Shown here: one piece after another, positions 41,830 through 53,067 of the stretch
Numbering within the stretch: position 1 is the first letter of the stretch
Layout: every line of letters starts with the position of its first letter
Origin: Silene conica
Taxonomy: Eukaryota > Streptophyta > Magnoliopsida > Caryophyllales > Caryophyllaceae
Direction: 5' to 3'
Assembly: GCA_029255685.2 (NCBI GenBank)
Contig: CM055315.2
Span: forward strand, 70,957,681-71,021,680
Length of the DNA stretch: 64,000 bases
The notes under the pieces: generated by a model
What the model saw: the letters and a program-made list of their open reading frames with translations, nothing else
What the model was told of the DNA's origin: nothing
The model's database searches: none
Translations under genes and position numbers: made by a program

Positions 41830-44800
41830 ATGGATTCTATTTATGACCACTTACAGCCAAAGGCTCAAGATTTACCAAAAGGATTCACCTTGCCCACCCC
41901 CACCACTGGCTCCTTTGTGCTCCACCCAAATAACATCTTTATGGTGGAACGGAGTCAGTTTTATGGTCTACCCAACGAGGATCCATTGAAGCATGTTACG
42001 ACCTTCACGGATTATTGCTGTTCCATACCCATACCTGAACGGGTGACTCGAGATGAGGTACTGGCAATGATGTTCCTGTTCTCATTAAAAGATGCCGCGC
42101 GAGATTGGTACCGCTACCTTGATAGGGCAGCTGAGAAGGTTACGGATTGGACTTCCTTGGCATTGGCTTTTTATAAGAAATACTTTCCCCTTGTAAAAGC
42201 CAAGGACTTGAGAAGCCAAATCACTAACTTTCAACAAGGGCCTGATGAAGGATTTTGTGAAGCATGGGATCGGTTCAAGAAATTGGTCCGTTCTATCCCT
42301 CACCATAACTTTCAACAATGGTACTTATGTAACCAATTTTACAACGCCCTTTACGATGATTATAAGATGATTCTTGATGCGGCCGCCAATGGGAGATTCC
42401 AGAATAACACCGACCATATGAAGGGTTGGGAAACCATTGAAGACATGGCGGTGCATAGGGCTGCCTTTAAGAGTTCACGTGGAAATTCGCGAAGGCTGAA
42501 TGTGGAGATGAATAGAGTGATGGCTCTTGAGACAACAATTGAAGCCCGTTTTGAAAAGCTTGAGGCAACCCAGCTGAAGCTTGAAATTGCGAACCTAGTT
42601 ACTACGGTTGACAGCACGGGTGAGATTGAGAAATTGAGAGCTCTTGTTAATGTTCTAACAAAACAGGTTATAGAGATGGGAAAGGCTCAAATTGCCTCCA
42701 CAAAGGTTTTTGAAGAACACTTGATAAACATAGCCAACCGAACAACTAGCTCTCCAGCTAGTTGTAACGGACCCATGGAGACGTTGAACGCCATAAATCT
42801 TAGGAGTGGCCGTGTTTGTGAAGGATCAGCCCAAAAAGATAATTCTGCCGAAGTTCAAAACAAAGAAACTGATCCCGTCAACAGGTCAGGAGGTCGACCG
42901 ACCCCTACTGTAGGTCGACCGACCTCGATTCCTGACGTGAGATCAATTTCTGGAGAAAAGAAAATTTTTGATAATACAGAGTCTGGTCGACGGACCCCTG
43001 CTGTAGGTCGACCGACCAGCGTCCCTGAGCAGAATGCAGTTTTAACTCCGGAATCGCTGGATTCCTCCTTCATTCAAGGCCTCACCGAGATTTTACAACT
43101 GAAAAAGCCAAAGGTTGCTGATCCTATGGCTAATGTCACCGTTCCTTATCCCGAAAGACTGAAAAATTCAAAAGAGGATCGAAAATTCGGTAAGTTTTTG
43201 GAGATGGTGAAGAATCTTGAGGTAACCATCCCTTTTACTGATTTAATTACCCAGGTACCTTCTTACGCTAAATTCATGAAAGATATTTTGAGTCGTAAAA
43301 GGAATTTTCAGGACGACGGTGTTGTTGCTTTTGTGGAAGAATGTTATGTTCTTTCACAAAATAATATAGCACCCAAGTTAAAAGACCCAGGTAGCTTTTC
43401 TATCCCTTGTACCATAGGTAATCATGTTATAGGGAAAGCCCTTTGTGATCTAGGGGCTAGTGTCAGTGTTATACCTTATTCTGTATGTGAAAGACTTGGT
43501 TTAGGTAGACTTAGAGTCACCAATATTACCCTACAGATGGCTGATAGATCAACCCAAAGACCATTAGGGGTCTTGGAGGATGTCCCAGTTAGAGTGGGAA
43601 AATTCTTTATTCCTGTTGATTTCGTTGTTTTAGACATTGCTGAGGATAGTCAAATACCTATTATTTTAGGTAGACCATTTTTACACACAGCTGGGGCTGT
43701 AATAGATGTCAAATGCGGGATCATTACTCTAGAGATTGGAGATGACACTATCGAGTTTAGTCTTGCCCATAAGGCAACTATTCCTACTGATGATACTTGT
43801 TGCTCCATTGATATTATAGACAGGAATGTTATCCTTAATTGGAGGGAATCCTTGACTAAGGATCCCTTAGATGATCTGACAGTTTTGGATAAGTGTGCAG
43901 GTAATCCAGCTGAAGATGCTGAAGAGCTGGATGTGATAGAAGAAGAGGAAGAGGAGTATGAGTTCACTGAAGAAGAGAATGAGAAGCTCATAAGCCTAGC
44001 TAATGCAAATCTAGTAAACATGTGCTATTCCATTAGTACTGATTCTGTTCAGGCCGTTGAGGAAAGGTACCAGAGCGTAAGCCACTTCCTCCCAATCTTA
44101 AGTATGTTTTCTTAGATGATACTGAACAGTACCCTGCAATTGTTAGTTCTAAACTTAATTCTGACCAACTTTCTGCCTTAATGACTGTTCTCAAAAAGAA
44201 TAGGAAAGCTTTAGGTTATTCTTTGGATGATATTAAGGGCATAAGCCCTGATGTTTGCATGCATAGAATAGAGTTAGAAGAAGGACATAAGCCTTATAGA
44301 CAGGGACAGCGTAAGTTGAATCCTAAGATGCAGGATGTGGTTATGGCTGAGGTAATGAAACTTCTTGATGCAGGTATTATCTATTCAGTTGGCAACTCTA
44401 AGTGGGTTAGCTCAGTTTAGGTGGTTCCTAAGAAAGGAGGAACCACAGTGGTTAAGAATGATAAAAATGAGTTAATACCAACTAGAGTTGTAACTGGGTG
44501 GCGAATGTGCATTGATTATAGACAGTTAAATGCCGCCACCAAGAAAGACCATTTCCCTCTTCCTTTTGTTGACCAAATGACTGAAAGACTGGCTTCTAAC
44601 AAATTCTTCTGTTTTCTAGATGGTTATTCAGGTTTTTTCCAGATTCCCATCCATCCTGATGATCAGAGTAAGACTACTTTTACATGTCCACAGGGTGTTT
44701 TTCCTTATCGCAGGATGCCTTTTGGGTTATGCAATGCTCCTGCTACCTTTCAAAGGTGTATGATGGGTATCTTTTCTGACTTTATAGAAAACATTATGGA

Positions 44801-46976
44801 GGTATTTATGGATGATTTCTCCGTTTATGGTAATGCTTTTGATCAATGCTTAGCTAATCTTGATAAAGTCTTGCAGCGATGTATTGATGTAAACCTTGTC
44901 TTAAACTGGGAAAAGTGTCAGTTTATGGTTACTGAAGGGGTAGTGTTAGGGCATCTAATTTCTGACAAAGGTATACATGTAGATAAAGCAAAGGCGCAGG
45001 TGATTGAGCAATTACCCCCTCCTGTTAATGTCAAGGGGGTGAGAAGTTTCTTAGGACACGTAGGTTTCTACAGGCGTTTCATTAAGGACTTCTCCAAGAT
45101 TGCTAAACCACTTACACAATTGCTTCTTAAAGATGTCATCTTTGATTTTACTGATGAGTGCCTCTCAGCTTTTAACAGGTTGAAGAAAGCTTTGATCTCA
45201 GCACCAATCATTCAGCCACCAGATTGGGATCTCCCATTTGAGATCATGTGCGATGCTAGTGACTACGCTGTAGGTGCTGTGCTAGGTCAAAGGAAGAACA
45301 AGGCTCCTAATGTTATATACTATGCGAGCCGCACCCTAGATGAGACTCAAGTCAACTATTTCACTACTGAGAAGGAGATGCTAGCTGCAATATTTGCCTT
45401 AGAAAAATTCAGGTCTTATTTAGTAGGTAATAAGGTAATTGTTTACACTGACCATGCAGCTTTAAAAGGTCTTTTTCAGAAGAAGGATTCAAAGCCAAGA
45501 CTTTTAAGGTGGATACTCCTTCTCCAAGAGTTTGAAATTGAGATTAGGGACAAGAAAGGCGCGGAAAACGTGGTAGCTGACCACCTATCTCGCCTACAGC
45601 TGGCTGATGGGGAAGATTCTTTACCTATTGATGATTCATTTCCTGATGAGAGCTTATTTATCATTAATAGTTCAGGTTCTTATCCCCCTCCTTGGTATGC
45701 TGATTTTGCTAACTTTGCTGTCACAGGTAAAATCCCTCCTGAGTTGTCATGGTAACAAAAGAAGAGATTTATGTTCGATGCAAAACAGTATTTTTGGGAT
45801 GACCCTTATGTTTTCAAAGAATGCGGAGATGGACTTGTCCGGAGATGCGTCCCCCAGTGGGAGGTGAAGGACATTCTGGAAGCATGTCACTCTTCTGCAT
45901 ATGGTGGTCACCAGGGTCCATCTAGAACCGTGGCCAAGGTATTACAGTCTGGTTTTTATTGGCCTACTTTGCATGCTGACTGTAGGAATTTCGTAGGTAA
46001 CTGTGATGCTTGTCAAAGAACTGGGAATGTCTCAAAAAGACATGAGATGCCGCAGGTTGGTATTTTAGAGGTAGAGATTTTTGATGTCTGGGGCATTGAT
46101 TATCAAGGACCTTTTCCCAGTAGTCAAGGTAACAGGTATATTCTTGTGGCTGTTGATTATGTGTCTAAGTGGGTATAAGCTATTGCTACTCCCCATTGTG
46201 ATGCAAAGGCTGTTATTAAGATGTTTAAAAAAATCATATTTCCTCGTTTTGGTGTCCCTAGGGTTGTCATAAGTGATGGAGGTATGCATTTTAAGGAGAA
46301 ACGCTTAGGTGACTTGTTAAATAAATTCGGTGTCCAACACCGTAGGGGTTTAGCTTATCACCCTCAGACTAGTGGTCAAGTTGAGATCTCTAATAGGGAA
46401 CTCAAGGAGACCCTAGCCAAAGTAGTTTCTAAGTCTAGGAAAGATTGGAGTCTAAAACTCGATGATGTTTTATGGGCCTATAGAACCGCGTTCAAAACCC
46501 CAATAGGAATATCACCATTCCGGTTGATTTATGGTAAGACTTGTCATCTACCAGTAGAGTTAGAACGTAAGTCTTGGTGGGCTATATGTGATCTTAATTT
46601 AGACCTTAATCTCCCCCGTGAGAAACGTTTGTTGCAGCTAAATGAGCTAGAAGAATTCAGGTTGTTAGCCTATGACAATGCCAGAATTTACAAGGAGAAA
46701 ACAAAGCGTTGGCATGATAAGAGAATCATTAGGCGTGATTTTCAGGTAGGTGATAGGGTGTTGCTTTTCAATGCTCGTATTCGTCTTTTTTCTAGTAAGC
46801 TGAAATCCAGGTGGAGCGGACCCTACACCATCACAGCTGTCTCAAAATTCGGGTCAATAGAATTAGAAACCTCATCTGGTGAGAGGTTCAAAGTCAATGG
46901 CCAGTATGTGAAGCACTTCAGAGGAGAAAATGAATTTGTCGGTAAGGTTGAAGTTTCTTACTTTGACCCTTTTTAG
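41830..46976 (+). pseudogene. Athila gag-pol region (fossil)
   Basis: Gag starts at 41830 (MDSIYDHLQPKAQ) with the retrotransposon gag core (about 41960-42420; AARDWYRYLD, FYKKYFP). A linker contains GRPTPTVGRPTS-type repeats encoded by the 21-bp motif pairs. An aspartic protease (LCDLGASVSVIP) lies at about 43440. Reverse transcriptase is at about 44450-45000 ([18 protein letters not shown]), RNase H at about 45230-45600 ([24 protein letters not shown]), and integrase at about 45880-46950 ([18 protein letters not shown]). No chromodomain is seen. Domain order and the long linker fit the Athila lineage. The pol part carries roughly three to five breaks. Confidence 0.92.
42892..43017 (+). repeat. 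Two GGTCGACCGACC motif pairs inside Athila gag
   Basis: 12-mers begin at 42892/42913 and 42985/43006, each pair 21 bp start to start, with near-identical spacers CCTACTGTA and CCTGCTGTA. They are in the gag frame and encode GRPT separated by seven codons. Confidence 0.95.
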
Positions 46977-47138
46977 GATGCTTCTTAATAGGTAAAAAGG
47001 TCGTGCGGGACCTCTTAAACCAGCGCTACACGGGAGGCAACCCGTGCTCTAGCTTAAGTTTACGTTTTTTTTTCCGTTTTTTATCCTTGATGAGATTTTA
47101 AGTTTCTGCGGGAAAATAGGAGAATTCGTCAGTAGAGC

Positions 47139-47270
47139 AGTCGACCGACCAAATTACTAGGTCGACCGACCTTCTGGCAGCTTTAAATGCATTCTGACAG
47201 GTTAACTAAAATTGACAGAACAGGTTTGCAGGACGGAGGTCGACCGACCCAGAATTTCGGTCGATCGACC
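47139..47270 (+). repeat. Two GGTCGACCGACC motif pairs downstream of integrase
   Basis: 12-mers begin at 47139/47160 and 47238/47259, each pair 21 bp start to start. The last one is the perfect palindrome GGTCGATCGACC. Confidence 0.93.
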
Positions 47271-47751
47271 GCGGGTTTTTTTTTTCGTCTGGTTTTTCTT
47301 TTGAGTCAGAGTCACGGTTTTTGGGTGTTTTGAAAACACAATTATTACCCTCATTTGCTCACACTTTCTGCACCCCTCTTTCTCTCTTAAAAAACCCTAA
47401 AAAACCCACCTTCTTCATCCTTCACTCAATTCCTTGCTTTCTTTCAATTTTCTCCATTCAAGGTATGTGTTTCTTAGTTCTTTTTCCCTCTTTTTCGTTT
47501 CATAGCATCTTAATTCCGTTCTAGGTAGTATTAGTTTGTCTTTTTGAGTTTATTTTTGCTCTTAATTTCGTTTTTATGCTTGTTTAAGTTTTTCTCTTTT
47601 AGTTTTCTTTTTCCTTTAGGTTTTATAATCTCAGATCTGTAATTTGTGTGTGATTTCGTGCTGTTAGGGTTAGTATAATTCTTCCCTTCAATTTTTATGC
47701 CTTTTTTCCGCACGATTTCAGTCCCGAAATTCCGACTCTGACACTGTTCAC

Positions 47752-47945
47752 GGTCGACCGACCCAAAAAGAAGGTCGGCCGACCCAACTATGATTTTCCT
47801 GAGTTTCGTATTTTGCAGATTCTGAATTTTTTCTAATAGTTGGTCGACCGACCTAGGTTGACGGTCGGCCGACCTGTTCTGTTACAGGAACACTGAGATT
47901 TATCGAGATTGTGGTCGACCGACTCCTTTATGAGGTCGGCCGACC
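47752..47945 (+). repeat. Three GGTCGACCGACC motif pairs upstream of the ATHILA ORF
   Basis: 12-mers begin at 47752/47773, 47842/47863 and 47913/47934, each pair exactly 21 bp start to start. In all three the second member is the palindrome GGTCGGCCGACC. Confidence 0.95.
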
Positions 47946-48056
47946 CAAACACTGTTACAGGAGTTTCTGATTTTCGATATTCGTTCATGTTTCTGTTAAA
48001 GAAATGTTTCCATATGTGCACAAGACTTATACTTTATTTAACTTTTCAGATTTACA

Positions 48057-49487
48057 ATGTCTAGCCGTGAACAAGGCGGAAAGCGCTCCCGCACTTCCGG
48101 TGCAAGCACCTCCAGAGGCCGTGTTCCTAGGTCGAGAGTGTTGACGGTGCAAGACACGGATAGTCTACCAAACTATCCGCAAATCATTTTCAGCACTTCG
48201 GCTCAAAAGGCCCGATTCCTCCATCTCTCCGCTTATTGCTTGGTAGTGGTAACCCGGTTCCTCTGTGTTCCAACCTTGCAAGCCTTGGGATGTCATGATG
48301 AGGTGGTGTCCTTGCTCAATGGGACGGGTTTTTCAGGACTTGTCACTATGGATGAGTTCACTTATTCCCTTCTCACTCTTGAGTTCTTTTCTTCCTTTAC
48401 TTTTGATTTTCAAGCATATCACCCTGGCTATGATAACATTTGCATTTCTTTTCGTTTGTTCAATGAAACTTTTTCTTTAACTTTAAACCAATTTGCTCAG
48501 TTTTTAGGCTTATCTTCTACGGGTCTTATGGATGACCCCACGGGGTCGTATAATGATATATGGTCCTGTCTTTCTGATTCCAGCGATGGGAAGAAGAAAA
48601 ACAGTACCGTTCACCTACCCGCCCCCCGTTATTATTTGCATCTGTTGGCCAACACTATTTTCGGCCGTAAAGAGTCTCAAAATGTTAACAACATTGAGCT
48701 CTCCATTTTGTCTGGTTATCTTAACATCAGACGTACGGGTCAGCAGTTTTATAACACTGCATTTTTGGTCGCCTCTCACCTTATGTCGGTGGGCGAGGGA
48801 ACTTCCTTAACTACTATTGTTTGCGGTGGGCTAGTCACTCGATTAGCCCGCTCTCTTGTCCCTCAGTTCCCTCGCTATGAGGATGCGATTGACACTCTCT
48901 CCCGGTTCATGGACATGGCTTATGTCAGGTCCGTGCGTTGGGTGAACATGAGAGACTATTGGAAGGTAGACACCTACCTCAGTGATCGCATCCCCATCAC
49001 CGCGGCTCCCCCTATGTTACCTCTTTTTACTGTTGTAGGGGAGCCCAGACCACTACTCCCGTCTTACCGCCTCCCCCTTAGAGGAGGCACCTCTAGAGGC
49101 CATAGGGTCCCTGTTCCCGGTGCCCACCATCACGCATCTGGGACGGGGTACCCAACTGATTTTACTGTTGCTCCTAATGTTTATGTTCCTTCTTTTGTTG
49201 ATGACAGATCTCTGCCACAAATGATGGCGAGCCTTTGCAGACAGTTCAACCAAAAACAGTTGAACGATAGTCTTTGCCAATATCCGATTTACAGGGAGTA
49301 TGCCACTCAGGGTAGGCTCCCTACCGGCCCATGGACTCACCCCACCTGGTACACACCTCTCGCAGGCGGTCGTGTCCACGGTGAAGCTTCAGGCTCTGCC
49401 TCGGGAACAGGCATAGGGTCTGAAGAGGAGGATGAGGAGGAGGAAGGAGGAGAGGACTCTGAGCCGGATTTCGACTCAGAGTCCTAG
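48057..49487 (+). CDS. ATHILA ORF-1-type protein (476 residues) in the 3' position of the Athila element
   Basis: This open frame encodes a basic Ser/Arg-rich start (MSSREQGGKRSRTSG) and a central globular part. The central part has the pattern TYSLLTLEFFSSFTF, ICISFRLFNETFSLTLNQF and FLGLSSTGLMDDP, matching the plant ATHILA ORF-1 domain. A Gly/Pro-rich stretch and a strongly acidic C-terminus (EEEDEEEEGGEDSEPDFDS) follow. In Athila elements this gene occupies the position of an envelope gene in retroviruses, but I see no signal peptide or clear membrane anchor. Its function is unknown. The frame looks whole. Confidence 0.8.
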   Translation: MSSREQGGKRSRTSGASTSRGRVPRSRVLTVQDTDSLPNYPQIIFSTSAQKARFLHLSAYCLVVVTRFLCVPTLQALGCHDEVVSLLNGTGFSGLVTMDEFTYSLLTLEFFSSFTFDFQAYHPGYDNICISFRLFNETFSLTLNQFAQFLGLSSTGLMDDPTGSYNDIWSCLSDSSDGKKKNSTVHLPAPRYYLHLLANTIFGRKESQNVNNIELSILSGYLNIRRTGQQFYNTAFLVASHLMSVGEGTSLTTIVCGGLVTRLARSLVPQFPRYEDAIDTLSRFMDMAYVRSVRWVNMRDYWKVDTYLSDRIPITAAPPMLPLFTVVGEPRPLLPSYRLPLRGGTSRGHRVPVPGAHHHASGTGYPTDFTVAPNVYVPSFVDDRSLPQMMASLCRQFNQKQLNDSLCQYPIYREYATQGRLPTGPWTHPTWYTPLAGGRVHGEASGSASGTGIGSEEEDEEEEGGEDSEPDFDSES

Positions 49488-51206
49488 GGACATGCTTGAC
49501 CTTACCCTATTTGGGGTTCGGTTTGGGGAGGTCCCCATTCTTTGGTTCGGTTTGGGGAGGTCCCCATTTCTTTTGTAAGTAGTTTTTTCCTCTAGATTTC
49601 CAGTTTTCCTCTCCTTCCTCCTTAGACTCTTTTTGTAATTTCTAGTCTTTTTCCTTTTCCTTTCTTTGTTTGTTTCTTTTCTGCCTACCCCCATCCCTAT
49701 GTTGTGGTTGTATGCTGATGAGCACAATGGGGGCATTGTGCGTTTTGGTTTGGGGAGGGTGTTTGCATACTCCTTTGTGAGTATGCAATTGTCTTTGTGT
49801 CTTTTGTTTTTCATTCCTTTAGGTGTTTTTCTTATTTTCGTTTTCTTTTGTCGCGTGTTCTTCCCTATCGCGCGTTCTTCTCTGTCTTAAGTTTTTAGGT
49901 CGAGTCGGAACGGACGAATACAATTTATGCCTCACATATCACATATTGCCTTGTCTTGCATTTTTTCAAACGTTTTCAAGCTAGTCTTTTGCATTATCTA
50001 CGAATTTTTGTTGATTTCATGCTAAATTATTAGACTTGACTCTCTTCTTGGCAAGCTACTACATTTTCTAAGAATTAGAGCTTAATAAATCGGTGACATC
50101 CATGACCGATTTCATGTAGGTTTGTGAGTAGTTTGTCCTCTTGAGGCATGTCATATCAATGTGCATAAGCATGAATTTTGTCTACTTAATACCTATATGC
50201 ATTCGGGTTTGTGGTTTGTTGACACATGTGGTAGAGGTCCCTCTTTCTCATTTTACCCATAATCCTCACAGAGCCAAATTGAATCTTTTAACCCATTTGC
50301 TACATCCCAAAAATTGCCTACCCTAGCCGAGCTAGTAATATAGTGATGTGACTGTTTTGGCCATCCTTTGGTTTGTGCTTCATTGTTAAATTTTGATTTT
50401 GTGAGAATGGTAGAAAGGAGAAAAAGAAAAGAAAAAGATACGAAAAAATAATAAGGAATCAAATGAAAAAAAAAGAAAGAAAAAAAAAAGGGGAACGAGT
50501 CTGCCTGTTTTCAAGGGTGGTCGGTCGACTTGCATTCTGGGTCGGTCGACCACGACCATTGAGCATGCTGTTTCTGAAGAAAAAAAGAGAAAGGAAGAAA
50601 GAAAAAAAAAAAAGAGGAAGGAGAAAATTGGAAAAGTCGTGATTTTTGCTCCCAAATTTTGAGCATTGGTGTATTTTGAAAAGTAATAAGAAGTGATCTT
50701 AAAGTATGGACAGATGGTTGTTAGCTCGGTTTAACCCCTCTTCCCATAACTTATTTTAACCCCTTCTTACCTTTAGCCTCACAATTCCAAAAATCGCCTC
50801 GGCATGTGTCATGGTTATACAGTGTGGGAATGCATATGTACGGTTGTAGAGATTTTATTCATGTTAGATTGCAGGCATGTTCTTACGGGTCGCAGATAGG
50901 TGAGAGTCTTTACTTTTATTTATCTTCTTATCTTTCACATATACATTTGACCCTTTGCTTTCATGAGTGTCTCGAGCGTACCGCGAGAGTCCAATTAGAA
51001 TGAGTCTTGCAAGGTTGAAAATTTAGCATGCTATTCCAACATGTCCAATTCGTTTTGCTCTTGACATTATGCTTGATTATTTTTGAAGGTTGCATTAAAT
51101 TGGTTAAGCATAGTGTTGTGTTTGGTTGTAAAAAGTGTAAAATCCGTTCCATTAGAAGTTTTTCTTTTCTTTTGAGTCTTAGTGCTTGCTTGAGGACAAG
51201 TAAGGT
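49488..51206 (+). other. Athila 3' untranslated region
   Basis: Low-complexity pyrimidine-rich and purine-rich tracts (for example A/G-rich 50410-50630) fill this stretch. One motif pair in reverse orientation lies at 50519. No gene is supported. Confidence 0.6.
50519..50551 (-). repeat. Reverse-oriented GGTCGACCGACC motif pair
   Basis: On the plus strand the 12-mers read GGTCGGTCGACT (50519) and GGTCGGTCGACC (50540), 21 bp start to start. This is the only pair in the Athila element with this orientation. Confidence 0.93.
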
Positions 51207-51221
51207 TTGGTTTGGGGAGTT
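51207..51221 (+). promoter_or_regulatory. Athila polypurine tract
   Basis: GGTTTGGTTTGGGGAGTT directly precedes the 3' LTR, as required for plus-strand priming. Confidence 0.8.
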
Positions 51222-52500
51222 TGATACGTGCCTATTTTATGCATTTTATTTATTCCTTTGGCACGTATTTTCTTATATTTTCGTGACTTTTGGTTGCTAT
51301 TTCTCCCGAAACGGTTTACTTTGGTATTTCTATATTTTAAATGTAGGAATACGCAGAAGTGAGCAAAACTGAACTTTATTTGCCTTTCGGAAGCTGTTTT
51401 GAGTGATAATGCGGAGCAAGGATCCGGATTGTGCACCCGAGTGTTGTTATTGGGCCAGATTCAAGCTGGTACGAACAAGAAGCGGTCGACCGACCCATCA
51501 GAGAGGTCGACCGACCTAAGCCCAAATCTCGGAAAAGCCCAGCATCGATAAAAGCGGTCGACCGACCCGCAGAGGAAGTCGACCGACCCAGGAGCTGTAC
51601 CCGCGACTTCTGTTTCGTGTTTTACTTACCTAATCTTGTAATTAGAACTTATTTAAGAAGACCTAAACTCTAAAATTAGGTCAAGCAATTTTATTAGACA
51701 AGCAATTTTATGTTAGACAAGCATTCCATGTTATTCAAGACTCCATAGTTTAGAAAGAGATTTTATTCCAAGTTTTCATCTTTTGTTCTTAATTCCAATC
51801 AAGTTGTAAGTTTGCTACAATTAATCTTCCCTTTTAATTTAATCTTGTTGTTCATCTTATTGTTGTTTCTTAATTCATGTTTTCCCTTTTATTGTCATCT
51901 TTAATTATGTTAATTCATTTGATGTTCTTAGTTATTGTTAGTTTCATAATTAAAAGTATGCATAGCTAATTCTTGTGATTAGGAATTAGGGGAACCATGG
52001 TAAAGACTTGATTTTGATAAGTTTAATGATTGAATTACCAATCCCCCATTGTTGTTGGTGAACTAATCCTTAGGATTGAAAGTTTATTAGGATTAGTTTA
52101 ACAACAACTTTGGGATTGCCCTTGAACGAAAGTTTAGTGCTTTTCTAGGAACCCTAAGACCGTAAGGATTGGGTAGAATATTGACCTAAAGGTTTATTCT
52201 TTGTTCCTTGGGATTGTGTTATTTGGTTATTTTACCTTTCATTGACTTGTTTTAACCATGGGGAACCAAAGTTCCTAATCTCCTTTTTACTTTGTTTTAT
52301 TTCTCTTGTTTATTTTGTCCTTTTAGTTATTAGTTTAAATCTCAAATCAACCCCCCCTTTTTGGTTACTTGTAATAGACTTTAAATTCACAAACATAACT
52401 AACCTTGTCTCCTTGTGGTTCGACCCTTGACTTATCCTATCTAAGTTTAAGCTGAGGTTTTATAAATCTTATCTTTGGCACCCCTCAACGACGGGTGTCA
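51222..52500 (+). repeat. Athila 3' LTR (1,279 bp)
   Basis: It begins TGATACGTGC and ends GGGTGTCA, matching the split 5' LTR with about nine differences. It carries the same two motif pairs (51484/51505 and 51556/51577). Confidence 0.97.
51484..51588 (+). repeat. Two GGTCGACCGACC motif pairs in the Athila 3' LTR
   Basis: They are the counterparts of those at 32006-32110, with the same spacing of 21 bp start to start and the same spacers. Confidence 0.95.
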
Positions 52501-52695
52501 CCGTTCTTAACAGATTCGAATCCCTGAATGAAGAATTCAAGGAAACGATAGAAGTAAAGGTAGAATCTTGATATTTATAAGTGTGAACTCGGTAGGAGTT
52601 TCGATAATGGCAACCTCATGCTCACTTTCGTGAGCAGAAGACGCTTCAGCAGACTTGATAAGTTTCGGAACAGGACAACGCGTTTTGGAGGCCAT
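52501..52695 (-). pseudogene. Tat-A antisense ORF, first part (fossil)
   Basis: On the minus strand an ATG at 52695 opens MASKTRCPVPKLIKSAEASS, the N-terminus of the antisense extra ORF. Its continuation was separated by the Athila insertion. A TATA box lies about 180 bp upstream. Confidence 0.6.
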
Positions 52696-52870
52696 TTTAC
52701 CTAGAAGATGGAATAAAATTCTTGGAGTAGAATTTGATTTAGCTATTTTTTGGCTCAAATTGTTTTAGACTGACTTGCAGAATGAAGAACAAATCAAGGA
52801 ATAATTGCAGGTTCTGTAAAAAAAGAATAAGAGTAGAAGAGTTTGGATGAGAAACAAACTCTCAACAAAC

Positions 52871-52885
52871 CCCTATTTATAAGGG
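52871..52885 (-). promoter_or_regulatory. TATA box for the Tat-A antisense ORF
   Basis: The minus strand reads CCCTTATAAATAGGG about 180 bp upstream of the antisense ATG, followed by a CT/CA-rich leader. It would drive transcription opposite to the element's main transcript. Confidence 0.5.
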
Positions 52886-53067
52886 AAATAAGAACAACTA
52901 CGGGAATAACCTAGGGAACTAGGTACAGGAAAACTAGCCGTTATTAACAACTTGCAGGATTTGACGCTTAGAATTCCGGTAACAGATATATTCACACCAG
53001 AATTACTGAGCAGGTTGACATATTATTTCTGGTCTGATCAGACAAGAATAAAATGTCAAGGGGCAAT

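Larger units (their letters stand above)
46977..48056 (+). other. Athila non-coding stretch between integrase and ATHILA ORF
   Basis: Long non-coding regions here are usual in Athila. It holds five of the GGTCGACCGACC motif pairs and pyrimidine-rich tracts (about 47280-47720) that could contain an acceptor site for a spliced ORF-1 message, as known in the family. I see no supported gene. Confidence 0.6.
31744..52500 (+). mobile_element. Athila-lineage gypsy retrotransposon (about 12.1 kb without its nested copia), fossil
   Basis: Both LTRs are 1,279 bp once the nested copia is discounted, starting TGATACGTGC and ending GGGTGTCA. A perfect target duplication CCGTT flanks the element (31739-31743 and 52501-52505). 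The primer-binding site is the Asp-tRNA type usual for Athila. Parts in order are 5' LTR, PBS, gag-pol, a long non-coding stretch, an ATHILA ORF-1 gene, a polypurine tract and the 3' LTR. I count about nine LTR differences (about 0.7%), implying an insertion well under a million years old at usual plant rates. Pol carries a few breaks; the ATHILA ORF looks whole. Confidence 0.95.

Noticed and set aside
48057-49487. ATHILA ORF as a retroviral envelope gene
   Set aside because: I see no signal peptide, membrane anchor or cleavage site. The sequence pattern fits the ATHILA ORF-1 family of unknown function.
49560-49890. Hydrophobic frames after the ATHILA ORF as a membrane protein
   Set aside because: The T-rich base composition gives hydrophobic translations in several frames; no conserved domain is seen.
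32006-51588. GGTCGACCGACC repeats as a CRISPR-like array
   Set aside because: The motif is dispersed over 20 kb in pairs, spacers are only 9 bp, and the context is a plant retrotransposon. There are no cas genes or regular array.
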